Shown: one piece after another, positions 16,157 through 25,341 of the stretch
Layout: every line of letters starts with the position of its first letter
Numbering within the stretch: the first letter of the stretch is position 1
Origin: UBA7672 sp963784415
GTDB lineage: Bacteria; Pseudomonadota; Alphaproteobacteria; Caulobacterales; Hyphomonadaceae
Length of the DNA stretch: 64,000 nt
Assembly (NCBI GenBank): GCA_963784415.1
Contig: CAWARK010000014.1
Coordinates: 992,001 to 1,056,000 of the forward strand
Direction of reading: 5' to 3'
The notes under the pieces: model-generated
The model's input: the letters and a program-made list of their open reading frames with translations, nothing else
Databases searched by the model: none
What the model was told of the DNA's origin: nothing
Translations under genes and position numbers: made by a program

Positions 16157-16175
16157 TTGCCTAACATTTAGGCAA
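16157..16175. promoter_or_regulatory. Inverted repeat in the ispDF/dusB divergent spacer
   Basis: TTGCCTAA (16157-16164) and TTAGGCAA (16168-16175) form a perfect 8-bp inverted repeat with a 3-nt spacer. It lies 45 bases before the ispDF start and 28 bases before the chosen dusB start, so it is well placed as an operator for either gene. The regulator is unknown. Confidence 0.4.
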
Positions 16176-16202
16176 GTGCCGGAGACGGCTGGAGACTGTT
16201 TG

Positions 16203-17199
16203 GTGTTCACGATTGGTGATGTCCAGATCGCTGCACCGGTATTCCTGGCGCCCATGTCCGGCGTCACGGACGCACCGGCCCGCACCGAAGCCGACAGGTT
16301 CGGCGCGCCAGCCGTTGTGACCGAGATGGTCGCCGGCGAAGAGCTGGCTCGCGAGCACGCTGGACTTCGTTCGTCGCGCCGCGCCGCACAATGGGTCGGG
16401 TCCTTTCATCGTTCAGCTGGCGGGCCGCCAGCCGGAGTGGATGCGCGTCGGCGCAGAGCTGAGCGAAGCCGCGGGCGCAGACATTGTGGATATCAACATG
16501 GGCTGTCCCGCCAAAAAGGTCACGGGCGGACAATCGGGCTGTGCGCTGATGCGCGAGCCGGGGCTGGCGCGGCAGCTGATCGCGGCGACGGTGCGCAGGG
16601 ACGAAGCGCCCGGTGACCGTGAAGATGCGGCTGGGCTGGGATGATTCGACGCTGAACGCGCCGGAGATCGCGCGCATCGCCGAGGGCGAGGGCGCACAGA
16701 TGGTGACGGTGCACGGCCGCACGCGTCAGCAATTCTATGATGGACACGCCAACTGGTCGCGGATCACGGCCGTGGTGGAAAGCATCAAGCTGCCTGTCAT
16801 CGCCAATGGAGACATTGTCGATGCGCAGAGCGCGAAGATGGCGATGAACCAGTCTGGCGCTGCCGGCGTAATGATCGGGCGCGGCGCGACGGGCCGGCCG
16901 TGGCGGCTCGCCGAGATTTCGCACGCGCTGTTCGGGACGCCGTTCGCTGCGCCGCCGCGCAGAAGAGCGCATGGCGTCGATCATCGCGCAGATCGAGGGA
17001 TCGGTCGCTCTTTATGGCGAGAAGCTCGGTGTCCGGGTGGTGCGCAAGCATGTCGCCGCTTTCGTCGATGCGTGGTGCGAGGATTTCGATCTGCGAGCCG
17101 ATGGTCGAAACGCGCGTCGCGCTGTGCAGGATCGACAACGAGCTCGGATTGAAGGAGGGCCTGCTTGCGGCCCTTTCGGACTGGAAGGCGGCTGCATGA
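16203..17199 (+). CDS. dusB: tRNA-dihydrouridine synthase (DusB/NifR3 type), four apparent frameshifts
   Basis: Flavoenzyme reducing uridine in the tRNA D-loop. Recognisable blocks are LAPMSGVTDAP, NMGCPAKKVTGGQSGCALMR (catalytic Cys), VKMRLGWDD, VTVHGRTRQQFYDG, VIANGDIVDAQSA and VMIGRGATGRPW, followed by the C-terminus CRIDNELGLKEGLLAAL. These blocks lie in successive frames. One extra base near each of 16361, 16610, 16958 and 17094 explains all four breaks, giving about 330 residues. GTG 16203 with GGAG upstream is preferred over GTG 16176. In alphaproteobacteria this gene (nifR3) heads the ntrBC operon, as here; its TGA overlaps ntrB (ATGA). Confidence 0.88.
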
Positions 17200-18284
17200 G
17201 TATCGCAACGCAGGATGGATCCTCGGTGGCGCTGCGTGCGCTGGACGCGATGCCGTTCGCCGTGATCGGCCTGACGCGACGCGAGCATGTCAGCCTGGTC
17301 AATCCGGCGGCCGAGACCTTGCTGCAGCGAAGCTCGGCGCTTGTGCGCGGCCGGCCGCTGACCGACCTGTTGCCGGAAGACTCGCCCCTGATGGACTTCA
17401 TCGCGCGCGCGCGCCGCGAGGGCGGGGTGATGTCGGCGCGCTCGATCCGCATCGCGAGCCCGCACATCGCACCGGTGGACATGGATGTGACGGCGTCGCC
17501 CGACGGCGAGGATGGCGGTCTGGTGCTGACGCTGATGCCGGTGCGGCAGGTGCAGGATGAATCCAAGAACGCCGAGGTGAACGCGTTCGCGAATGTGGCG
17601 CGAATGCTGGGCCACGAGGTGAAGAACCCGCTGGCCGGCATCGTCGGCGCGGCGCAACTGCTCGCACGGCAGGCGCGGGATGAGCAGCAACCGCTGCTGA
17701 CGCTGATCCGGGAAGAGGGCGCACGGATTACGCGTATCGTCGACCGCTTCACGGCGTTCGAGACGTTCTTCTCGCCGCGCGCGCGGATCACCAACGTGCA
17801 CATCGTGCTCGACAGCGTGATTGATCTCGCGAAGGCGAGCTTTGGCGCAAACACGCGGTTCGATCTGCAATACGATCCATCTCTGCCGGAGATCGATGTC
17901 GATCCCGATCACCTGCACGAGGCGGCGCTGAACCTGGTCAAGAACGCGGTCGAAGCGGCCAGCGGCGTGAACAAGCAGGCCAGGGTTTCAGTCTCGACCC
18001 GCTATCGCGCCGGCTTCCGCTTTGCCGGCCGCGATGGTCCGCGTGCGCGTGGCGCGCTTGAGATTTCAGTCACCGACAACGGACCGGGCGTGCCGGAAGT
18101 GTCCATCGCACGCGTGTTCGAACCGTTCTTCACGACCAAGGCCGGCGGCGCGGGCATCGGCCTCGCGGTCGTCGCCGAGATCATGCAGGCGCATGGCGGG
18201 TTCGTGGTTCTCGATAACAGCGCGACAGGCGCCTCCCTGCGTCTGCTCTTCCCGATCGCGCGCCAAAAAGGAGCGGCCAAATGA
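17196..18284 (+). CDS. ntrB: Nitrogen regulation histidine kinase NtrB (GlnL)
   Basis: A 362-residue soluble sensor kinase. The N-terminal PAS-like domain (about 10-120, DAMPFAVIGLTRREHVSLVNPAAE) is followed by the H-box MLGHEVKNPLAGIVGAAQLL with the phospho-accepting His, and a HATPase domain with NLVKNAVEA, TDNGPGVP and GAGIGLAVVAEIMQAHGG. By family knowledge it is controlled by PII protein and phosphorylates or dephosphorylates NtrC according to nitrogen status. It is coupled to dusB and ntrC by ATGA overlaps. Confidence 0.94.
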   Translation: MSIATQDGSSVALRALDAMPFAVIGLTRREHVSLVNPAAETLLQRSSALVRGRPLTDLLPEDSPLMDFIARARREGGVMSARSIRIASPHIAPVDMDVTASPDGEDGGLVLTLMPVRQVQDESKNAEVNAFANVARMLGHEVKNPLAGIVGAAQLLARQARDEQQPLLTLIREEGARITRIVDRFTAFETFFSPRARITNVHIVLDSVIDLAKASFGANTRFDLQYDPSLPEIDVDPDHLHEAALNLVKNAVEAASGVNKQARVSVSTRYRAGFRFAGRDGPRARGALEISVTDNGPGVPEVSIARVFEPFFTTKAGGAGIGLAVVAEIMQAHGGFVVLDNSATGASLRLLFPIARQKGAAK

Positions 18285-19696
18285 CCGGCCCAACAATTCT
18301 TGTCGCGGACGATGATGCGAGCGTGAGGCTGGTCATCAGCCAGACGCTGGCGCAGGAGGGCTATCACGTCAGGGCCACCAACACGATGTCGGCGCTGTGG
18401 CGCTGGATCCAGGCGGGCGAGGGCGACCTGCTGATCACCGACGTCTACATGCCCGACGAGTCGATCTTCGACATGCTGCCGCAGATCCGCCGGGCGCGGC
18501 CCGAGCTGCCGATCATCGTGATTTCCGGCCAGTCGACCGTGTTGACGGCGGCGCTGGCGTCGGACCACGGCGCTTACGATTATCTTCCCAAGCCATTCGA
18601 CATCGACAAGCTGGCGGAAACAGTGCGGCGCGCGCTGCAGAAGAAGCCGGTGCGCGGACAGGAGCCCGTCGGCCGCCGCGCGGAGAAGGACGAAGCGCTG
18701 CCGCTGATCGGCCGTTCGAAGCCGATGCAGTCGGTCTACCGCGTCATCGCGCGGATCATGAACAATGACCTGACCGTGCTGGTCGAAGGCGAGAGCGGCA
18801 CGGGCAAGGACCTTGCGGCGCGGGCCATCCATCAACTCGGCAAGCGCAAGACCGGACCGTTCGTGGCGGTGAGCCTCGCGGCCCTGCAACGCGATCAGGT
18901 GGAAGAAGAACTGTTCGGCGCCGGGCGTGACGATAGTGGCCGTCGCCGCGGCAAGGTGCGCGAGGCCGATGGCGGCACGCTGTTCCTTGACGAAGTCGGC
19001 GACATGCCCGTCGAGGCGCAGACGCGCCTCGTGCGCTTCCTGCAGGACGGCAGGTTTGCGTCTTCAGGCGACGACCTCGATGTGCGGATCATTGCGTCGA
19101 CCAAGCACGACCTGCGCGCTCTGGTCGACCAGGGCCTGTTCCGGGAAGACCTCTATTACCGTCTGAACGTAGTGGCGCTGCAATTGCCGCCGCTGCGTGA
19201 GCGCAAGGAAGATATTCCCGATCTTGCTTCGGCCTTCCTGATCCGCGCCAAGAAGGAAGGTCTGCCCGAGAAGCAACTCGACAAGAGCGCGTACGACTTG
19301 TTGGTCGCTTATGACTGGCCAGGCAACGTACGCGAACTGGAGAACGTTATCCGCCGCCTGTCGGCGCTGAGCCCCGAGCCTGTGATCTCGGCGCGCGAGG
19401 TAGAGCGCGAGCTGCGGTCGAACACGCGGACGGTCGCAGGCGAGCGCGAATTCGAACAGGAGATCGAGGCGCTGCTGTCGCGGCACTTCATCTCGGCGCT
19501 ATCGGCTGATCCGGACAAGGATCCCGACGGCGGACATATCTACCAGACCGTGATCGAGCAGGTGGAGCGTCCGCTGATCAAGCTGGCGCTGGCGGCGACC
19601 AACGGCAACAAGGTGCGTGCGGCGGCGCTGCTCGGACTCAACCGGAATACGCTGCGCTCCAAGATCAATGGTCTTGGAGTAGCCGAGGGCGACTAA
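18281..19696 (+). CDS. ntrC: Nitrogen regulation response regulator NtrC lacking the GAFTGA loop
   Basis: A 471-residue response regulator: receiver domain (1-120, phospho-acceptor Asp in LLITDVYMPD, Lys in YLPKPF), AAA+ domain (Walker A VEGESGTGKD, Walker B GGTLFLDEVGDMP, second region of homology WPGNVRELENVIRR) and a Fis-type helix-turn-helix (NGNKVRAAALLGLNRNTLRSKI). Where sigma-54 activators carry GAFTGA after LFG, this protein has LFGAGRDDSGRRRGKVREA, so contact with sigma-54 is unlikely. The same loss has been reported for some other alphaproteobacterial NtrC proteins that act with the housekeeping sigma factor. The gene is coupled to ntrB and followed by 225 bases before ntrY containing a weak GTGTGG/CCACAC hairpin (19768-19787). 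Confidence 0.93.
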   Translation: MTGPTILVADDDASVRLVISQTLAQEGYHVRATNTMSALWRWIQAGEGDLLITDVYMPDESIFDMLPQIRRARPELPIIVISGQSTVLTAALASDHGAYDYLPKPFDIDKLAETVRRALQKKPVRGQEPVGRRAEKDEALPLIGRSKPMQSVYRVIARIMNNDLTVLVEGESGTGKDLAARAIHQLGKRKTGPFVAVSLAALQRDQVEEELFGAGRDDSGRRRGKVREADGGTLFLDEVGDMPVEAQTRLVRFLQDGRFASSGDDLDVRIIASTKHDLRALVDQGLFREDLYYRLNVVALQLPPLRERKEDIPDLASAFLIRAKKEGLPEKQLDKSAYDLLVAYDWPGNVRELENVIRRLSALSPEPVISAREVERELRSNTRTVAGEREFEQEIEALLSRHFISALSADPDKDPDGGHIYQTVIEQVERPLIKLALAATNGNKVRAAALLGLNRNTLRSKINGLGVAEGD

Positions 19697-19921
19697 CCCT
19701 CGTTTCTCTCGCTCGCTTGGGGAGAAAGCAGTTCCGGGTCGGAATTGTGTTGCTCTCGCGCATCACTGTGTGGTTTGGTAGCCACACTGTGTTGCCCAGC
19801 CGCCTCACTTCAAAGGCTCATAACTGGCAGGCGCACGAGGTGATTGTTCGCCCTGTCCGGGCGCCGCCAAGGCATGTGGGGGATATTGGCGGTTCAGGGC
19901 AGGGCTGTGGGTAGAGTTTGA

Positions 19922-22172
19922 ATGCCTGATACGGCGACCGCAGCCAGGGACGCGAGGATAAGGCTCGGCAGAGCTACCTCGAACATGTTCAAGGCGCTGT
20001 TCGGCCTTGCTGTCGTTATCGCCGCCGGCGGTACCTTCCTCGCCATCACCGATACCAGCCCGAATGCCGCCGCGCAGCCGGGGCTTGTCTGGGCTCTCGT
20101 GGCCAACCTTGTCCTGATTGGCGGCGTTGCAACCGTGCTCGGCTTGCGCGTGTTCCAGCTGGTCAGGGAAAACCACGAGACAAATGGCGGCGCGCGGCTG
20201 CGCCTGCGGATCACTTTCCTGTTCTCGCTGACGGCGGCGATCCCCACGATCCTCGTGGCCGGCTTCCTCGCGGTGGCGATCAACCGCTCGGTCGATGGGT
20301 GGTTCAGCAAGCCGATCACCAATATTGTCCAAGGCGGCAAGGAAGCAGCGCGCGCGGCCATGAATGATCTTCGGCTGGAGGTCGAACGGGAAGCAAAAAG
20401 CATCCATAGCGACATTGCCGCTTCGAAGCTGCCGCCGGACGGATCCCAGCCGCCGATAAGCGAGCTCGCCAGCTACATGAAGCAGCGCCAAGCGCTGCGC
20501 GGCGTTTTCGGGCGCATACAGGGGTTGGACAGCTCCGGCGCCTCGCTGTTCGAGTCGGCGGACCTCGATGGCAATGCGCCACCTGTGAAGCCCCCGACCG
20601 CCAGCGACTGGGAAGCGGCGCAAAATGGCTCGATTAACGTGCGTGAGGAAGCGGATGGCTCCATCCGGGCCTTCTTCAAGGTGCCGCTTTTCAATGACGT
20701 GTACGTCCAGGCATCGCGCCTGATCCCGACGCCGGTCATGGAGCGGTTCGCACAGGCCGATGCGTCGAACAGGGCGTTCGAGGAAGCGCAAGCGCGCCGG
20801 CAAGCTTTGAGCACCGTGTTGGTGCTGAGCTATGTAGAGGCCGCAGCCTTGATGCTGTTGGGAACAGCGTGGCTGGGCATGACGGCGGCGGCACGGATCG
20901 CGATGCCGATCGGCGCGCTGGCGGGGGCGGCGAGGGCGGTGCGCGATGGCGACCTGTCGGTGCGGATGCTGCGGCCCAGCGTGCGCGACGAGATTGCGGA
21001 CCTCGCTGATGCCTTCAACGAGATGACAGACAGGCTGGCGCGGCAGACCAATGCGCTGGACCGCGGGCGGATCGACGCCGAAACGCGCTCAAATTTCATC
21101 GAAGCTGTGCTGGCGGGCGTTGAGGCCGGCGTCGTGCGTGTGGATGGCGCGCTGGACGTGACCATCGCCAACACGTTTGCGCAGAACCTGCTGGATTTCG
21201 TGCATCGGCCGGGCGGGGAAACGCCGCTGAGCGAGATCGCACCGGAATTCGTCGCTGCTGCGCGGCGGGCGATCGAAACGGGGCAATCCGTCGATACCAG
21301 CTGCAAGCGGCAGACGGAAAATGGGACGCTGCACCTGCAGGTGCGCGTGGCGCCGGAAATGGACGTTGAAGCGGAAACGGCGGGAGCGGTCATCACCTTC
21401 CACGACACGACGCGCCTGGTGCTCGGACAACGTCAGGCGGCGTGGCGCGATGTGGCGCGGCGGATCGCGCATGAAATCCGCAACCCGCTGACGCCGATCC
21501 AGCTGGCGGCGGAGCGTCTCAAGCGACGCTTCTCAAACCAGATCACGACGGACCGCGAGACATTTGAGCGCTGCACCGACACGATCACGCGGCAGGTGGC
21601 GGATATCGGCCGGATGGTCGAGGAGTTCTCTGGCTTTGCGCGGATGCCGAAGCCAACTTTTGGCAGGTTCAATCTGGTCGATATGGTGGAATCGGTCGCG
21701 TTCTCGCAACGCATGACCACGCCACAAATCTCGGTGACAGTGACAGCCCCGCCGCATCCGGTGGAAACGCTGGGCGACGAGCGGATGCTGGCGCAGGCGC
21801 TGACCAATATCGTGAAGAACGCCGCCGAGGCAGTCGATCGCCAGATCGAAACAACAGGCGGCGGGCAAGGGTGCTGTCTCGATCGACGTGTTCGTGGATG
21901 AAGACGAAGTTCAGGTGACGGTGCGCGACAATGGCGTTGGCTTCCCGGCGGAAGACCGCGAGCGCCTGCTGGAGCCTTATGTAACGACGCGGAAGAATGG
22001 CGTTGGCCTCGGCCTCGCCATCGTCAACCGCATTGTGGAAGACCATGGCGGCCGCATCTGGCTGGGAGATAACGAGATGGCGCCGAACGGCGCACGGATC
22101 GATATCCGCATGCCGCTGCAGCCCAAGCCTATCGAAGAGTCCGTAGCCTATGCCGGTGAAGGAGTAGCGTAA
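19922..22172 (+). CDS. ntrY: Membrane histidine kinase NtrY (one apparent frameshift)
   Basis: A sensor kinase of about 749 residues. It has N-terminal membrane segments (about 22-45, 58-80, 95-118 and a fourth near 300), a periplasmic region, a HAMP domain (IGALAGAARAVRDGDLSVRM), a PAS region, the H-box RRIAHEIRNPLTPIQLAAERLKR and a HATPase domain. The frame shifts near 21866 by one extra base: QALTNIVKNAAEAVDRQIETT is in the first frame, and KGAVSIDVFVDEDEVQVTVRDNGVGFP onward in the next. It is the partner of NtrX, implicated in nitrogen and redox responses. Its TAA overlaps the ntrX ATG. Confidence 0.92.
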
Positions 22173-23560
22173 TGACTACCGAAATCCTGGTCGTCGACGA
22201 CGAAGCCGATATCCGTGAGCTCGTTGGAGGCATCCTGCAGGACGAGGGCTTCATTGTCCGAACCGCAGGCAATTCAAGCGACACGCTCGCCGCGGTGCGT
22301 ACACGTGCGCCCCGGCTGGTGGTGCTCGATGTGTGGCTCAAGGGATCGGAACTGGATGGCCTCGGCATCCTATCGATCCTGAAGGAGATGGACCCTTTCC
22401 TGCCCGTGGTGGTGATCTCGGGTCACGGCACGGTCGAGACGGCCGTCGAGGCGATCCGGCGCGGCGCCTATGATTACCTCGAAAAACCCTTCAAGGCCGA
22501 GAAGCTGATCGTCACCGTCCAGCGGGCGCTGGAAAATGCAGCGCTGAAACGCGAGAACTCGCGGCTGCGCGCCCGGTCCGCCTCGTCGCATGAATTGGTC
22601 GGGAAATCGAGCGCGATGGCGCAGCTGTCGAGCTCGATCGACAAGGTCGCGCCGACGAACAGCCGCATCATGATTTCGGGCCCGCCGGGTTCGGGCAAGG
22701 ATCAGGTTGCGCGGATGATTCACGAGCGGTCGCTTCGCGCGACGGGTCCGTTTGTTGTCGTGAATGCGGCGACGATCGACCCGGAACGGGTGGAGTCCGA
22801 ACTGTTCGGCGAGGAGTTCGGCAACGGCAAGGCCCCGAAGATCGGCCTGTTTGAACAGGCGCACGCCGGCACGCTGCTGCTGGACGAAATTTCCGACATG
22901 CCGCTTGCCGCGCAGAGCCGTATCCTGCGCGTGCTGGTCGACCAGCGTTTCCGCCGCCGCAATGGCGCGGACGATGTGTCGGTCGATGTGCGCGTGGTGA
23001 CAACGACGGCGCGCGACCTGCGGGCCGAGATCGCAGCCGGGCGGTTCCGCGAGGATCTTTATTACCGCCTGAACGTGGTCCCCGTGGACGTGCCGGCACT
23101 GGACCGCCGCCGTGAGGATATCCCTGAACTAGTGCGCTACTTCGTCCAGCGCGTAGCCGACGCCACGGGGCTGCAGCCACGGCCGTTCTCGGAAGAGGCA
23201 ATCGCCGTACTTCAGGCCAGCGAATGGCCAGGCAACGTCCGCCAGCTTCGCAACGTGGTCGAACGCCTGCTGATCCTGACCAATGGCGAGCCGCCGGGAG
23301 CGATCACGGCCGAACACCTGCCGAGTGATTCCAATGGCGGCGGGGCATCTGCCGCAGGGTCCATGCAAATGATCTCGATGTCCCTGCGCGACGCGCGGGA
23401 GCATTTCGAGCGGGAATACCTCTCGATGCAGATCACGCGGTTCGGCGGGAACGTCTCCCGCACGGCCGCCTTCATCGGCATGGAGCGCTCGGCGCTGCAC
23501 CGGAAGCTGAAGGCGTTGGGCGTCGACACCAGCCTGGGCCTTAAGGAAACGCAGGGCTGA
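22172..23560 (+). CDS. ntrX: Response regulator NtrX
   Basis: A 462-residue regulator with a receiver domain (Asp in LVVLDVWLKGSELDG, the NtrX-type longer loop; Lys in YLEKPF), an AAA+ domain (Walker A SGPPGSGKDQ, Walker B GTLLLDEISDMP, WPGNVRQLRNVVERL) and a C-terminal helix-turn-helix (FGGNVSRTAAFIGMERSALHRKL). As is usual for NtrX, the GAFTGA motif is missing: LFG is followed by EEFGNGKAPKIGLFEQ. It is coupled to ntrY by TAATG. TrkA, which often follows in related genomes, is absent here; hfq comes next. Confidence 0.94.
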   Translation: MTTEILVVDDEADIRELVGGILQDEGFIVRTAGNSSDTLAAVRTRAPRLVVLDVWLKGSELDGLGILSILKEMDPFLPVVVISGHGTVETAVEAIRRGAYDYLEKPFKAEKLIVTVQRALENAALKRENSRLRARSASSHELVGKSSAMAQLSSSIDKVAPTNSRIMISGPPGSGKDQVARMIHERSLRATGPFVVVNAATIDPERVESELFGEEFGNGKAPKIGLFEQAHAGTLLLDEISDMPLAAQSRILRVLVDQRFRRRNGADDVSVDVRVVTTTARDLRAEIAAGRFREDLYYRLNVVPVDVPALDRRREDIPELVRYFVQRVADATGLQPRPFSEEAIAVLQASEWPGNVRQLRNVVERLLILTNGEPPGAITAEHLPSDSNGGGASAAGSMQMISMSLRDAREHFEREYLSMQITRFGGNVSRTAAFIGMERSALHRKLKALGVDTSLGLKETQG

Positions 23561-23570
23561 CCCGGGGACT

Positions 23571-23618
23571 GCCCAGTTTCCGGCTGTCACAATTAGACGC
23601 GGCGCCGGGGAACTGGGC
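23571..23618 (+). promoter_or_regulatory. Stem-loop between ntrX and hfq
   Basis: GCCCAGTTTCC (23571-23581) pairs with GGGAACTGGGC (23608-23618) at 10 of 11 positions around a 26-nt loop that itself contains a GC-rich segment. No T-run follows. It may be an ntrX terminator or part of the hfq leader, where Hfq autoregulation is known in other bacteria. Confidence 0.4.
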
Positions 23619-23753
23619 GCCCTCGGACCGGACGCCGTCTCAGGGGGCGCTTCAATGCGTCTCTCGTTACGTTGAGGGCAAGGCATTGCTCAGCAAGTGC
23701 TGATGGCGCTAAACGTCGGTCAAGGCCCCAACAAGAGAAGGCTCGCAAAACCG

Positions 23754-24002
23754 ATGTCGGCTGACAAGAAGCAAAACCTGCAGGACATTTTCCTCAACGC
23801 CGTGCGGAAGGGTAAAACTCCCTTGACCGTGTTCCTTGTGAACGGCGTCAAACTCCAGGGTATCGTAACCTGGTTCGACAATTTCTGCGTGCTGCTGAAG
23901 GGCGAAGGCCGCCCGCCACAGCTGGTCTACAAGCACGCGATCTCCACCATTGCGCCCAACGCGCCGGTGAACCTCTTCGAGAACGAAGAGGACATGGACT
24001 AA
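23754..24002 (+). CDS. hfq: RNA chaperone Hfq
   Basis: An 82-residue Sm-like hexameric RNA chaperone for small-RNA regulation. The Sm1 motif region QNLQDIFLNAVRKGKTPLTVFLVNGVKLQG and the Sm2 motif LVYKHAISTIAP are intact. ATG 23754 (MSADKKQN) was chosen over the open frame 19 codons upstream because family members start here and AGAGAAG lies upstream. Its TAA abuts the hflX start directly, so the two are co-transcribed. Confidence 0.97.
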   Translation: MSADKKQNLQDIFLNAVRKGKTPLTVFLVNGVKLQGIVTWFDNFCVLLKGEGRPPQLVYKHAISTIAPNAPVNLFENEEDMD

Positions 24003-25325
24003 TTGCCAAGAGAGCTGATCGACCGCACGCCGCCTGAAGACGTCGCCGCGGTCGTCTTGCCCATCCTCGGCGGGAGCGATGTTGCGCGCTCCCGGCTAGA
24101 GGAGAGCCTTGGCCTGGCCGAGGCGCTTGGCGTGAAGCTGGCGTTTTCCGAACAGCTGAATGTGCGCGAGCCGCACCCGGCCCGTCTGTTCGGGTCGGGG
24201 CAACTCGATGCGTTGTCCAAGCGCTTCCACGAAGAAGGCGTCACGCTGTTCATCGTGGATGGCGCCCTGACGCCGGTTCAGCAGCGCAATCTCGAAACAG
24301 AACTGAAGCTGAAGGTCGTGGATCGCACCGGGCTGATCCTCGAGATCTTCGGCCTGCGCGCCCGCACGGCTGAAGGCCGCCTGCAGGTCGAGATGGCGCG
24401 ATCGCTGTATGAGCGCTCGCGGCTGGTGCGGACGTGGACCCACCTTGAACGGCAGCGCGGCGGCTTCGGCTTCCTGGGCGGTCCCGGTGAAAGCCAGCTC
24501 GAGACAGACAGGCGCTTGCTCGACAAGCGCATCGCCGGATTCCGGCGCGAGCTTGAAGACGTGCGGCGCACACGGCGGCTGCAGCGCGACGGACGGGCGC
24601 GACGCGGCGCACCTGTGGCGGCGATCGTCGGCTACACCAATGCTGGCAAGTCGACGCTGTTCAATCGGCTGACGTCGTCCGACGTGCTGGCGGCTGACAT
24701 GCCGTTCGCAACGCTCGACCCCACCGCGAGGGAGATCGTAGCAGCGTCTGGCCGCAGGATCGCGCTGGTCGACACCGTGGGCTTCATCACCGACCTGCCG
24801 ACGACACTGGTCGCAGCATTTCGCGCGACGCTGGAAGAGGCGATGGAAGCGGACCTGCTGATCCATGTGCGCGACATTGCGCATTCCGACACCGAGTATC
24901 AGTCCAACGACGTCTACGGAATTCTCGAACAGCTCGAGGAAACCACCAAGCTGGACCGGCCTCCGGTGATCGAGGTCTGGAACAAGGCCGACAAGCTGGA
25001 CGAGGCCACACGCAACGTACTGGCGCAGCGGGCGGGCGATCATACACCGCCGGCCATGATGGTGTCGGCGACGACAGGGCAGGGGACGGATGAGCTGCTG
25101 TTCCAGATCGAAGGCGCCCTATTCGGCAACCGCCGCCCGCGCGTGGTGACCATACCGGCGGCGGACGGACGGCTGCACGCCTGGATCCACACCAACTGCG
25201 AAGTGACGTCAGAACAACTCGTTGGTGAGAGCGAGCTGCGGATGGATGTCTATATGACGGACGAGGACGCGGCGCGCATCGTGGCGATGTCGTCCGGCGT
25301 TCGGGTCGACGACGAAGCGCGCTAG
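24003..25325 (+). CDS. hflX: Ribosome-associated GTPase HflX
   Basis: A 440-residue GTPase that splits or rescues stalled 70S ribosomes (family knowledge). The N-terminal HflX domain includes LFGSGQLDAL and GLILEIFGLRARTAEGRLQVEMA, then GGFGFLGGPGESQLETDRR. The G domain contains G1 GYTNAGKST, G3 DTVGFITDLP and G4 NKAD. The start is the TTG immediately after the hfq stop, giving MPRELIDRTPPEDV; no closer ATG fits the family N-terminus. The hfq-hflX pair is widely conserved. Confidence 0.95.
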   Translation: MPRELIDRTPPEDVAAVVLPILGGSDVARSRLEESLGLAEALGVKLAFSEQLNVREPHPARLFGSGQLDALSKRFHEEGVTLFIVDGALTPVQQRNLETELKLKVVDRTGLILEIFGLRARTAEGRLQVEMARSLYERSRLVRTWTHLERQRGGFGFLGGPGESQLETDRRLLDKRIAGFRRELEDVRRTRRLQRDGRARRGAPVAAIVGYTNAGKSTLFNRLTSSDVLAADMPFATLDPTAREIVAASGRRIALVDTVGFITDLPTTLVAAFRATLEEAMEADLLIHVRDIAHSDTEYQSNDVYGILEQLEETTKLDRPPVIEVWNKADKLDEATRNVLAQRAGDHTPPAMMVSATTGQGTDELLFQIEGALFGNRRPRVVTIPAADGRLHAWIHTNCEVTSEQLVGESELRMDVYMTDEDAARIVAMSSGVRVDDEAR

Positions 25326-25341
25326 CGCCGGGGAGACAACA

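Noticed and set aside
16797..17918. 373-codon minus-strand frame opposite dusB/ntrB
   Set aside because: It overlaps conserved ntrB and dusB coding sequence and shows no protein motif; a shadow frame.
720..22172. Programmed +1 frameshifting as a shared decoding mechanism
   Set aside because: No common slippery sequence or stimulatory structure is visible at the sites, the affected genes are essential enzymes, and shifts cluster locally as sequencing errors would.
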